The position numbers were made by a program, and so were the translations under genes. 64,000 nt of DNA from Chitinophaga pendula (GTDB lineage Bacteria > Bacteroidota > Bacteroidia > Chitinophagales > Chitinophagaceae). Position 1 is the stretch's first letter; every line of letters begins with the position of its first letter. Below the pieces are notes generated by a model. The model was not told the DNA's origin and searched no databases. It was given only the letters and a program-made list of their open reading frames with translations. Below, piece after piece: positions 30,201 to 38,100 of this stretch. The DNA is taken from positions 7,599,440 to 7,663,439 of the forward strand of contig NZ_CP077769.1 of the NCBI RefSeq assembly GCF_020386615.1, read 5' to 3'.

Positions 30201-32787
30201 CACGCTGCAGTTTACCTCGGTCAATTTCTGCGTATCCTTCCAGGAGATCATGATGACACTGAGTGCGGGAGGTACGGTATACCTGATCGGAGAGTTGGAA
30301 CGGCAGGATGCAGACTACCTGATGAACTTTATAGAACGGCATCAGATCGGTAACCTTTATCTACCATTTTCGTATCTGAATTTCCTTTTCAATGAGTTCA
30401 GCCGCTGGCAGCGCTCTGCTCCATATCTGCGTAATATTATCACCGCCGGCGAGCAATTGAAAATAACAGCCGGATTGAAAGCTTTCCTGGCTGCTAACCC
30501 CGAGCTGCGTTTGCATAATCACTATGGTAGCTCAGAGATGCATGTTGTTACTGCTTATACGCTACGATCTGATATTTTGCAGGAACTGGCGGTGCCACCA
30601 GCAGGAAGTCCTATCGCCAATACAAATATTCTGATCCTGGATGAGTTACTGCAGCCGGTACCCATAGGTGCATTCGGAGAGTTATACGTGCTTGGTGCAC
30701 TACCTATCTCCGGATATATTAACAATGCTTCCCTGACGGCCCGTAAACTGGTACGTCTGCCAGGACGGGAGGGCGCCTGGTATCGGAGCGGTGATGCAGG
30801 CAGATGGCTGCGTGATGGCAATATAGAACTGAAAGGCCGTAAAGACGATCAGGTGAAGATCCGCGGATTCCGCGTAGAGCCGGGTGAAATAGAAAGCCGC
30901 ATTTATGAAATAGCACAAGTGAAGGATTGTGTAGTAATGATACGGGATGATGAAAATGGACAAAAGATTATCGCTGCTTATGTAGTTATACAGGACGCTG
31001 CTCCGTTAGCGTTGGTAAAACACCACCTGGAGCAACATCTTCCGCAATATATGATGCCCCAGCTTGTATCTCTGGATGCACTTCCCCTGATGCCTAATGG
31101 CAAAGTGGACCGTGCGGCATTGCCATTACCTGCACCTGCTCCTGCCGCAAGTGTATATACTGCGCCTGCAAATCCAACAGAACAAGCCGTACATGATATC
31201 TGGAAAGAAGTGCTGGGCTTAGGCCAGATCAGTGTAACGGATAATTTCTTTGAAACCGGGGGGCAATCTATCCGGGCTTCCCAGGTTATCAACCGGATAC
31301 AGCAGCAGTTACAGGTTAAACTTAGCTTGTATCAGTTCTTCAGAAACCCTTCTATCCGCCAGCTGGCTGTGCTGATAGGAGAGCAGCAGGGGACAGGTAT
31401 CGCCGGTATCACCCCGCTTGCGCCGGCGGAGAGATACAGGGTCAGTCATGCGCAACAACATTTATGGATTGCAGACCAGTACCTGAAACAGCAGGAAGGT
31501 GTATATAATATGGTGGTAGCTTTTGAACTGGAAGGGGATCTTCACGTTGATATGCTTGAAAAGGCTTTTATGGCACTGATCTCCCGTCATGAAAGTTTAC
31601 GTACGGTATTTGAAGAGTATGACGGAGATATCTATCAACGTATCCTGCCCGCAGACCAGATCAGCTGGCAGTTGCAACGTTCGGCAGATCCTTTGCCGGA
31701 AGTATTGCACACCTTTGCCGCAGCATATATTGATCTATCAGCACCTCCGTTATTGAGGGGGCTACTGGTTACCGTTGGTGAACAGCAATATGTACTCGGT
31801 ATTGCCCTGCATCATATCGCAGGGGATGGCTGGTCGCTGAATATACTTGCCAGGGAGCTCATCGTGTTTTATAATTACTACCGCAATGGCGGAGCCGGAG
31901 CGTATCCGCTGCCACCCTTATTGATCCAGTACAAGGATTATGCTGTGTGGCACAGGCAATTGTCTGATAACGCGGTTTTTCGCCAGGCTGGTGCCTACTG
32001 GCAGCATATAATGGAAGATGTGCCAGCGCATGCTCCGGAGTTACCCGCAGACCATCCAAGGCCGGCGAGAAGGACGTATACCGGGGCTAACCATGCCTTC
32101 AATATCGACCCTGCTCTTATTCTGCAATTACGTAAAGTGGCAGCCAGCTACCAGACGAGTATTTACAACATTATGCTGACCGCAATTAATGCGCTGGTAT
32201 ATCGTAACACGGGTGCCGGAGATATTGTATTGGGGGTGGAGACACACGGCCGGGAAGATGTTGCACTGGAGCATATCATCGGATTCTTTGTCAGTACACT
32301 TCCACTTCGTAACAAGGTGTCTGGTCATGATACCCTCGCCATGTTGCTACAGCAAGTGACGCAACGATCCTATGAAGCCATCGCACATCAGCTGTACGCA
32401 ATGGATTTTATCAAAGAAGCGCTGGACCTGGACTACCTGGAAAATAAAAACCCCCTGTTCAACATAGAGGTATCTTATACTTTCAGTGCAACTGACCTGC
32501 CGGGCCTCGACCTGCAGGGTGTACAATCTTCCCTGTATCCTATGGGAAGTACGAAAACGCACTTTGACCTGACTATTTCGATCTATGAAGACCAGGAGAA
32601 CATAAACGTCAATTTTGTCTACAACAAAGATATTTTCAGCCTTTCATCTGTTGCCGATTACCAGGAGCAGCTGATTGCGCTGTTGCAGGCTTTTGTTACA
32701 GATGTTAATCAACAGGTGAGCGCAATCCCGCTAGGACATCGTACGGAGATATCTACCAAAAATCTGAAAATTTCATTTAACTTTTGA
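24283..32787 (+). CDS. Hybrid PKS-NRPS: KS-(degenerate AT)-KR-ACP-C-A-T-C
   Basis: 2834 aa from ATG 24283 (an in-frame TTG at 24277 is less likely). The ketosynthase has DTSCSSS (Cys165), EAHGTGT (His301) and NIGHLDNAAG (His341), a complete triad. Residues ~505-690 are a shortened AT with GRGKG (567-571) in place of GHSxG. The KR has the nucleotide motif TGGAEGIG (957) and S1100/Y1113/N1117, so it looks active. The ACP has GGNS (Ser1264). Then come C (HHIISDGW, 1457), A (1938; pocket CVQYIAHVV, loop TPNG), T with GGQS (Ser2329) and a terminal C (HHIAGDGW, 2510). The tail is LKISFNF. Predicted action: extend the Asp-containing chain by a malonyl unit, reduce it to a beta-hydroxy (statine-like) unit, add the atypical residue, and hand on to the next protein. 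The AT activity must come from elsewhere. Confidence 0.95.
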   Translation: MGQKNQIAIIGMAGIFPEANDLVQFAANLRAGKDAVGELSVLRKALTNITGTGPLQVTGFLERPDSFDHKFFHLSRREAEYMDPSHRMVLQLSCQAIWDAGYSLQQFSGSNTGVFIGGKSFPKYLMQFEEPDAMAYSGNLGPMVAGRLSYHLNLHGPALMLDTSCSSSLVAVHEACQQLMHGEIDTALAGGFCYITHFHEKGSNNSLGVMSASGKCRAFDSAADGIGIGEGGGMVLLKRLEQAVQDGDQIHAVILGSAVNHDGGRSNGLTAPSPMAQSEVLVKAWKKAGIDPETIGFIEAHGTGTRLGDPIEFKGLTDAFAQFTEKRSFCAVSAVKTNIGHLDNAAGIASLLKSVLALKHGELYPNVHFRQLNPFIDSQHSAAYINAAWQPWQVTDHPRRCGVSAFGLSGTNAHMVLEAAPLYTPSLHQVPALLKLSSRTPFGLQQLRSSVLSFLQQPAVNLADIIPTMNCGRDDYEYRGCLVADQLRDMTTGDEGNYRWITGYVKPAVKIVLLFSDHTPEDILLSNLASRYPVFNTLKDLPAVLQLHVGIYKLCLSLGIPLMTLIGRGKGRISKQLALGEISRDEAVKVLAKVGQTEPLDTVRLQQLITEQLLDEQVIFVEAGCEGELSTVIGGFLPANAADRCLRLLQPDGNAAVTIAALYTQGIDITWEGLYASRTWQKISAPSPAFEDISCWAKPPAISWDTSAANWLHTTSWQETVKTDHTYSLKAGVWLIFTSEEVSDDWIQGMLKEQGLTVVMVSAGAAFASSSAHTFTINPLRWEDYEQLKMSVERSYGTPEGMLFLHPASSANTYNTSSWLAHIEQTVNSYLFACQAFSTYFNKKGFLLANITRRAFNTAEGDTMPDPIQTAVAALFRSLVNEYGQLKIRNVDFHYEGAVPDHAKKDLLAALLNDDALTDLLLQDGRMMIPCLNTVPVDIATAREQLVLPVGGVYIVTGGAEGIGFEMARAIAMQADSTFIIIGRTALPAPEYWTQEISADINNKIGNLLLLEKMGSTVNYYQADVSDETRMYEVFRQIRSHHTKIQGVIHSAGTGIRGVSLAESKQEDFVRTCAPKIQGTVILNACTEELQPAFFICFSSLNVLMPAKNSADYTMANAFMEGWCSARKSHTCAYKAIAWPGWRDTGMILKKHPGGIADDTDSPIRLLSTIPGREAFFLALALRYPVLQVGDIDYSFFKGNPFFALPGTISVKEVAATTALSAAATVVADNSVHTMQRIREIWQAVLKADAIAEDDDFFELGGNSLNGRQVINKINSVLDTEIDFDVIFEYGTLRELTDYIDARRTPVATQHARQITPALPADYYELSHAQRRLWILSQFEEDSIAYNLPAAYQVEEGKFDIPAFQQAVQLLVDRHESFRTVFRVINGEPRQVILPVLTYLVPVLDISHLPEGERNAAAQQLYKEEVSRVFDLETGPLLTFKVVKQTAQQYLIIYNVHHIISDGWSQGIIINELLKAYNAFKAGEKPSLDPAKWQYKDYSTWHNRLIESGHFNQLEQYWLRKFHDRPSGIDLPLDRPRAVLQTFNGGRLMFKLDAVATSFLEETSREKGTTGFMNVMAILGILLQRYSGQRDIILGSPSAGRSYDEFHDIVGFFVNTLVYRWQIDTSESFYEVLARVKMEALEVYNHMDYPFDLLVERVGLERDMSHSPLFNVMLAHNNTDREEKELSMEDVEVDTYSEVHEFNMSKFDLIFFMAEGISGIHILLEYNSDLFDKETAERLSRNFIALANQVAAQPDVPVSTLMGMAPAEYSLVTESFQGSQVAWPHMHVLELFDQQVRQQHSIPAIVYEGKQLTYAELDIQANKLAHYLQQYYAVGPGVFVGLSMERSLDMIVAIIGIIKAGGAYVAIDPGYPAERQAHMLTDSKTGVLITDQPVQAITAHYTGAVIRLHELEAALAGMSEAQPDVIPGANDIVYVIYTSGSTGTPNGAMLPHGLLSNLIQWQLQQAGIDNALHTLQFTSVNFCVSFQEIMMTLSAGGTVYLIGELERQDADYLMNFIERHQIGNLYLPFSYLNFLFNEFSRWQRSAPYLRNIITAGEQLKITAGLKAFLAANPELRLHNHYGSSEMHVVTAYTLRSDILQELAVPPAGSPIANTNILILDELLQPVPIGAFGELYVLGALPISGYINNASLTARKLVRLPGREGAWYRSGDAGRWLRDGNIELKGRKDDQVKIRGFRVEPGEIESRIYEIAQVKDCVVMIRDDENGQKIIAAYVVIQDAAPLALVKHHLEQHLPQYMMPQLVSLDALPLMPNGKVDRAALPLPAPAPAASVYTAPANPTEQAVHDIWKEVLGLGQISVTDNFFETGGQSIRASQVINRIQQQLQVKLSLYQFFRNPSIRQLAVLIGEQQGTGIAGITPLAPAERYRVSHAQQHLWIADQYLKQQEGVYNMVVAFELEGDLHVDMLEKAFMALISRHESLRTVFEEYDGDIYQRILPADQISWQLQRSADPLPEVLHTFAAAYIDLSAPPLLRGLLVTVGEQQYVLGIALHHIAGDGWSLNILARELIVFYNYYRNGGAGAYPLPPLLIQYKDYAVWHRQLSDNAVFRQAGAYWQHIMEDVPAHAPELPADHPRPARRTYTGANHAFNIDPALILQLRKVAASYQTSIYNIMLTAINALVYRNTGAGDIVLGVETHGREDVALEHIIGFFVSTLPLRNKVSGHDTLAMLLQQVTQRSYEAIAHQLYAMDFIKEALDLDYLENKNPLFNIEVSYTFSATDLPGLDLQGVQSSLYPMGSTKTHFDLTISIYEDQENINVNFVYNKDIFSLSSVADYQEQLIALLQAFVTDVNQQVSAIPLGHRTEISTKNLKISFNF
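25795..26345 (+). other. Collapsed, catalytically dead AT remnant
   Basis: After the KS-AT linker comes a strand like the AT opening (AVKIVLLFS), then a helix LQLHVGIYKLCLSLGIP typical of the region before the AT nucleophile. At the expected GHSxG the sequence is GRGKG, with no Ser. Only ~50 residues separate it from the VIFVEAGCEGELS segment that matches the AT end (about 190 in intact ATs). The small subdomain and catalytic His are therefore missing, and this region cannot load malonate. Confidence 0.8.
27115..27730 (+). other. Ketoreductase catalytic domain, apparently active
   Basis: Rossmann motif TGGAEGIG, the HSAG motif, and the Ser-Tyr-Asn set in FSSLN...SADYTMAN with the usual 13-residue Ser-Tyr spacing. 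The LDD fingerprint of B-type KRs is absent (IRG stands near there), so the stereochemical outcome is not predicted. The preceding ~240 residues probably form the structural KR subdomain. Confidence 0.85.
29640..31130 (+). other. Atypical A domain, second copy of the Cys235 pocket
   Basis: The same features as the A domain at 12180: FCVSFQE in place of FDxxxQE, Tyr at 278, IITAGEQ, HNHYGSSEMHVV, and the TPNG A3 loop. The preceding C domains of the two modules are also alike (YELSHAQRRLW / HHIISDGWSQG), so a whole C-A-T module was probably duplicated within the cluster. Both should select the same substrate. Confidence 0.85.
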
Positions 32788-32798
32788 TTCCCCCGATC

Positions 32799-34433
32799 AT
32801 GAATACAGCATTAGATGTCGTATTGATAGGCTATAATGAAACGCCTTTTGAAAACTATCTGTCCACTCTCAGATCATATGGTGAAGATGCGGAGGCTTAT
32901 CGCGATCTGAAGACCAACTTCTTCGAGGTAGAAGGTAATAACTACACTTACCTGGATCTGCTGAACAAGCTATCGGATATGGAATTAAAATCCTGTGATA
33001 TTCCTAATCTGGCAGCGGTATACCTGAGTCATTTTCTTCTTAAGCGTGGTTTGCAGGTGGATTTTGTCAATCTGTTCCAGGAAGAAAAGGATAAACTCCG
33101 CAGCTTGCTGGAGAAAAATCCTGTCTGCGTAGCCATTACTACGACCTTTTATGTCATCAACTTACCGGTTACAGAAATGGTGAGATTTATCAGGTCCTGT
33201 AATCCACATGTGCCGATCATAATAGGAGGAGTACTGGTGTCTAACCACTATAATGCTTATGGAAAGGAAGACTTTTTCTCTGCTTTACGTGACATGGAGG
33301 GAGACATCTTTGTACTGGAGTCGCAGGGAGAACAAACACTATATAATCTGGTGACGCGTCTTAAAAATCAGCAGGATCTTAATGAGGTGAAAAACATCAT
33401 CTACCGGCAGGAAAACGGGGAGTTTACAATGACCGAACGTGTTATTGAAAATAATTCACTGGATTCGGAAGCGATAGACTGGTCACTTTTTAAACACCAT
33501 GACCTGGGTAGCACCTTACAGACCCGTACGGCCAGGAGCTGTGCCTTTGGCTGTGCCTTCTGTGGTTATCCTGAACGGGGAGGCCCGTTAACACTGGCGA
33601 GTATAGATACGATAGCAAAAGAACTGGAGACCATGCGTGCCTTGGGTAATGTGAAAAACGTAGTTTTTATCGATGATACTTTTAATGTTCCCAAAGCCCG
33701 GTTTAAGGAATTCTGTCGTATGCTGATAGACCGACAGTTTGATTTTAACTGGTTTTCCTATTACCGATGTGATCATGGGGATGAAGAAGCACTGGATCTG
33801 ATGGCGGCGAGCGGATGCAAAGGTGTGTTCCTGGGTATTGAGTCCGGCTCGCAGGAGATGTTGGAAAAAATGAATAAGAGAGCAAAGGTCACCAATTACG
33901 AAAAAGGGATCAAGAACCTGAAGGAACGAGGTATTATGACTTTTGCGTCTCTGATCACAGGGTATCCCGGAGAAACCGAGGCGACCATCAGAGAGACAAT
34001 CGATTTTATCAAAGGCAATAAGCCAGACTACTGGCGGACGATGCTGTGGTATTGCGATCCGCTGACGCCCGTGTATCAGAAGAAAAAAGAAGAATTCCGG
34101 ATCAAAGGGGAAGGATTCAAATGGGAGCACTACTCGATGACTAGTATGGAAGCGGCAGATTACATACACGAGATCTTCCTGACCATTAACCCGGACGAAT
34201 CGATCTGGCTGCCGCAATATTCTTTTGATTTCTGGGTTATTCCATATCTCTTGGGTAAAGGCTTTTCCTTCTCTTCTTTTAAGTCTTTTATGCACCTGGC
34301 ACAGCAGGCACTTGCGCTGGAGATCGCCAGTGTACATCCCGATATGAAAACACATCGCCAACAGCACCTGTTCGACAGGATCCGTAAGATATTTGAACCC
34401 AATGTTGCTGAAGAAAGCAAATTCCTCATCTGA
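32799..34433 (+). CDS. Radical SAM enzyme with B12-type N-domain, PhpK-like
   Basis: 544 aa from ATG 32799; a TTG at 32784 inside the previous stop is unlikely. The radical SAM cluster motif CxxxCxxC is C248-C252-C255 (CAFGCAFC). The N-terminal ~200 residues form a Rossmann-like segment (VAITTTFYV, VPIIIGGVLVSNH) of the cobalamin-binding type without the DxHxxG signature. The opening (LIGYNETPFENYL, GEDAEAYRDLK) recalls the PhpK family, whose founding member is a P-methyltransferase in phosphinate antibiotic pathways; this resemblance is from memory. No phosphonate genes are visible, so methylation of a carbon in the peptide is more likely here. It lies 11 bp after the PKS-NRPS and 12 bp before the next NRPS, so it is clearly co-transcribed. 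The C-terminus SKFLI resembles the docking tails of the neighbouring synthetases. Confidence 0.92.
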   Translation: MNTALDVVLIGYNETPFENYLSTLRSYGEDAEAYRDLKTNFFEVEGNNYTYLDLLNKLSDMELKSCDIPNLAAVYLSHFLLKRGLQVDFVNLFQEEKDKLRSLLEKNPVCVAITTTFYVINLPVTEMVRFIRSCNPHVPIIIGGVLVSNHYNAYGKEDFFSALRDMEGDIFVLESQGEQTLYNLVTRLKNQQDLNEVKNIIYRQENGEFTMTERVIENNSLDSEAIDWSLFKHHDLGSTLQTRTARSCAFGCAFCGYPERGGPLTLASIDTIAKELETMRALGNVKNVVFIDDTFNVPKARFKEFCRMLIDRQFDFNWFSYYRCDHGDEEALDLMAASGCKGVFLGIESGSQEMLEKMNKRAKVTNYEKGIKNLKERGIMTFASLITGYPGETEATIRETIDFIKGNKPDYWRTMLWYCDPLTPVYQKKKEEFRIKGEGFKWEHYSMTSMEAADYIHEIFLTINPDESIWLPQYSFDFWVIPYLLGKGFSFSSFKSFMHLAQQALALEIASVHPDMKTHRQQHLFDRIRKIFEPNVAEESKFLI

Positions 34434-34445
34434 TTATCCTTTTTT

Positions 34446-35195
34446 ATGCCGCTTACATTACAGGAGTTTAATACACTTATTACCCAGGACGTATACCAGC
34501 AACACTATCATTTTTGGCTGAGCCAGTTTGCCGGACTACAGGAATACACTGTTTTTGAAGAGATGGGTCATGCCGCCCCGGAGCAGGATGCCGATCAACA
34601 GCATTATCAGCTGGAGCTGCCATCGTCGGTGATACGAACAATGGGAAAGCTTACCGATAGTGAAGATGGGCGCTTTACCATTCTCAGTGCTGTATTCAAC
34701 CTTTTACTGTCAAAATATACCGGTAAGGAAACGGTGCTGATCAAAACTCCTTTGCACAAAGGGAGCCTGGTACCAACAGCGCCCATGTTTGTGGAGGAAG
34801 TACTCTTACAGACTGATTTTACAGACATGAAAACACTGCGTGATCTGATCCTTGCCGGAAAAAAGGCGATCACCGAAAGTTACCAATATCAGCAGTTCCC
34901 GGTGGACTTGTTGATGGACAAAGAACGGCAACTGAATTATTATCATATTACCAACGTTTTTTTATATGACCCTGCGCTGCACCGCTATGAAAGTAACATA
35001 GATACTTACGACCTCAGTGTAGCCATGATACCGGGTGCATTGAGCACACAATTGAACGTACGCTATAACGGCCGGTGTTACAGTCATACATTCATCCGGC
35101 GGTTTTTCTCCTGTTATCTGCAGTTGCTAACCTACCTGGATAATGTCAATATTCCGCTGGAGGATATGCGTATACAGCAGGAGGATGCGTATCAG
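34446..35195 (+). other. N-terminal half-C (C-lobe only) at split junction
   Basis: The ~250 residues before the Asn A domain include YHFWLSQF, LSAVFNLLLSKYTGKETVL and QQFPVDLLMD, all landmarks of the second half of C domains. The first half with the HHxxxDG site is missing. The upstream synthetase ends with the complete C domain. The strong LLSKYTG and FPVDLL matches make this the clearest of the three half-C segments. Confidence 0.85.
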
Positions 35196-38100
35196 TCTAC
35201 CTTGCAATCGCTGGCTTATGGGGCAGTGACGGCATGGCAGGGCGAACAGTTATTCCCGGCACGTTTTGCAGAAGTGGCGCGGCAGTATGCGGATCGCACC
35301 GCATTGGTTGCCGGTCGTCAGCGCTATACGTATCGTGAGCTGAATGCACAGTCTGCCGGACTGGCCATGCTATTACAGCAACAATATGGTTTGCAGGCCG
35401 GAGACAAAGTGGGAATCTGGTTGCCGGCATCCGCACACTTTATGCTCAGTGTATTGGCTGTCATCCGATCGGGTGCTGCATTTGTACCGGTAGATCCGTC
35501 TGAAGGTATCAGGAAGACGGCTCATATATTCAACAATGTGGGAGTACGGCTGGTGATCACAGATGCTGCTGGTGCAAAAGAAGAAGGGCTGGAGGGTCTG
35601 GCAGTGATGGATATCACAACGCTCCCTGCCGTTATCCCACCTGCCGACATCAATTGGGCATCGGTGACCGCTGACGATCTGGTATATGTTATGCATACCT
35701 CCGGCACAGAGGGCGTATCAAAAGGCGTGGAGATCACGCATGGTAATATGTTCAACTACCTGTCCTGGGCATGCAGCTTTTATTTCAGTGCGTGCAGACC
35801 GGATATGGCATTGTTTACCTCTCCTGCATTTGACCTGACAATAACCAGTATGTTTTGCCCGCTCCTGCTGGGAGGATGTATATATGCTTATTCCAACCTG
35901 GAGCCAGATACCGCGTTATTAAAAATATTCGAAGCAGATAGTGCGGTGTCTGCGGTTAAGATGACACCTTCTCATATCGATATGCTGCAACATGCGGCGC
36001 CGGATATCCAGACGCCGGTACAACTGGTAATCGCTGGTGGAGAGGAGTTGGGTGCCGATCATGTCCGATTTCTGCGACAGATCAATCCGGAGATACGGAT
36101 ATTCAATGAATATGGCCCCACAGAAGCAACAGTGGGTAATGCGATCAAAGAAGTAACTGCTGTCAGGGCTATTACCATCGGACGTCCGATTGATAACACG
36201 TCGCTCTTTATTATGGATCGCTATAATGACCTGTTGCCTATCGGAGCAGTAGGAGAGATATTTATCGGCGGTGCAGGTGTAGCTAGGGGATATATGAACC
36301 TGCAGGAACTGACGGAAAAAAAGTTTGTTCCCAACCCTTACGCACCAGGAGAACGCCTGTACCGTACCGGTGATATGGGCTGTTTTATGGAGAATAGAGA
36401 GGTTTTTTTCCTGGGAAGGAGAGATGGACAGGTCAAGTATCATGGTCATCGGGTAGAGACCGGAGAGATCGAATATGCCATCAGAAAATATCCGGGTATC
36501 CGTCGTTGTGTGGTGAATAAAATCAAACATCAAGAAGAAGGTGATATCCTGGTCGCATATATTGTATCGGCAGAGCGAATAGATATTGCAGCATTAAAGC
36601 AACATTTAAGTAACTACCTGGACAAGGCGGTGATACCTGCCTATTATATGCCCATTAAAAAGATACCACTGAGCCTGAATGGTAAAGTAGATCGCCGGGC
36701 TTTGCCTCCGTTTGTAGCCGCCGAACAACGTAAAGGAGGTACGTCGCCCGCCAGCCTGCTGGAGAAAAAGATGGTCGCTATCTGGGAGGATATACTGATG
36801 AAGAAGCACATCCTGATGGAAGATGACTTCTTCGAGCTGGGAGGACATTCACTGAAAGCGATACGTATCATCGCCAGAGTAAAGAAAGAATTTAATGTAC
36901 AACTCATGTTGCGTTCTTTCTTTGATAATTCTACTGTGAAAGATGTATGCCGTTTGATTGAAATGCATGCAGTAGCACAATATACCGGCATTCCCAGCGT
37001 CGCAGATCAGGAATATTATCCGGTTAGTTTTTCACAGCGGAGATTTTGGGTGCTGGAGCAGCTAACGGAAGGGAAAGGTGTTTATAATATGCCATTGGCA
37101 TTGACTATCGAAGGCTCTTTGGATATATCAGTACTGAATCGTACCTGTCACTATTTGTTGCAAAGACATGAGAGCCTGCGTACCACCTTTAAAAAGCGAG
37201 CACATGATATCGTACAGCGGGTGTGGCCGGCAGCGCAACTGCCTTTTGCTGTTGATTACAGGGATTACAGCGAATACCCGGATAGTGAATCAAAGGTGAA
37301 GGAGGATATAGCGCAGCTGATCATACAACCTTTCGATCTGTCCGTCTTCCCGCTTATAAGGGTGTATGTGCGGAAGATAAGTGAACAATCGTATGTACTG
37401 TTAATGGTCATTCATCATATTGTAGCGGATGGTGTGGCAGTAGAAATATTGTATAACGAAATGTTATCGGTATATGACGCGTTGCTGAATGATCGTATAC
37501 CAGTACTGCCAGCGTTACCTATTCAGTTTAGGGACTATGCTGCCTGGCAGTCTGATGAAATCGGCCGTGACAGTCGCCTGCGGGATTACTGGTTACAGCG
37601 TTTTGTCGGGGAGCTACCGCTGCTCGAAATACCATCTGATCGCCCCCGCCCGCTGGTACAAACGTTTAATGGCAGTAATGAACGTATCATGATCGATAGC
37701 CATGTTGCGCGAGAGTTGAAGGAGCTGAGTATGCGGAATAATGTATCGCTGTACGTAGTATTGCTTGCTGCCGTGAAAGCGATGTTGTTCCGTTACACTG
37801 CACAGGAAGATATCATTGTCGGTTGCCCTGTAACAGGCAGGGAACATCCTGACCTGGAGCATCAGATAGGATTGTTTATAAATACATTGCCGTTGCGTAC
37901 CGAATGCCTGGCAAAAGACACCTTCCTTTCATTGGTCGACAAGGTAAAAGAAACGACTATATCTGCTTTTGATCATCAGCAATATCCATTTGATAAACTG
38001 GTAGATGAGTTGGGGCTACAGAGAGATACCAGCCGTTCCCCGTTATTTGATGTAGCTGTGGCATTGCAGCAGGAAGAAACGATAGCAGCGCAAGAAGAGC

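Noticed and set aside
33588..34367. 259-codon open frame on the minus strand opposite the radical SAM gene
   Set aside because: The plus-strand frame carries clear radical SAM motifs over the same bases. The minus-strand translation has no recognisable domain and is a by-product of codon use.
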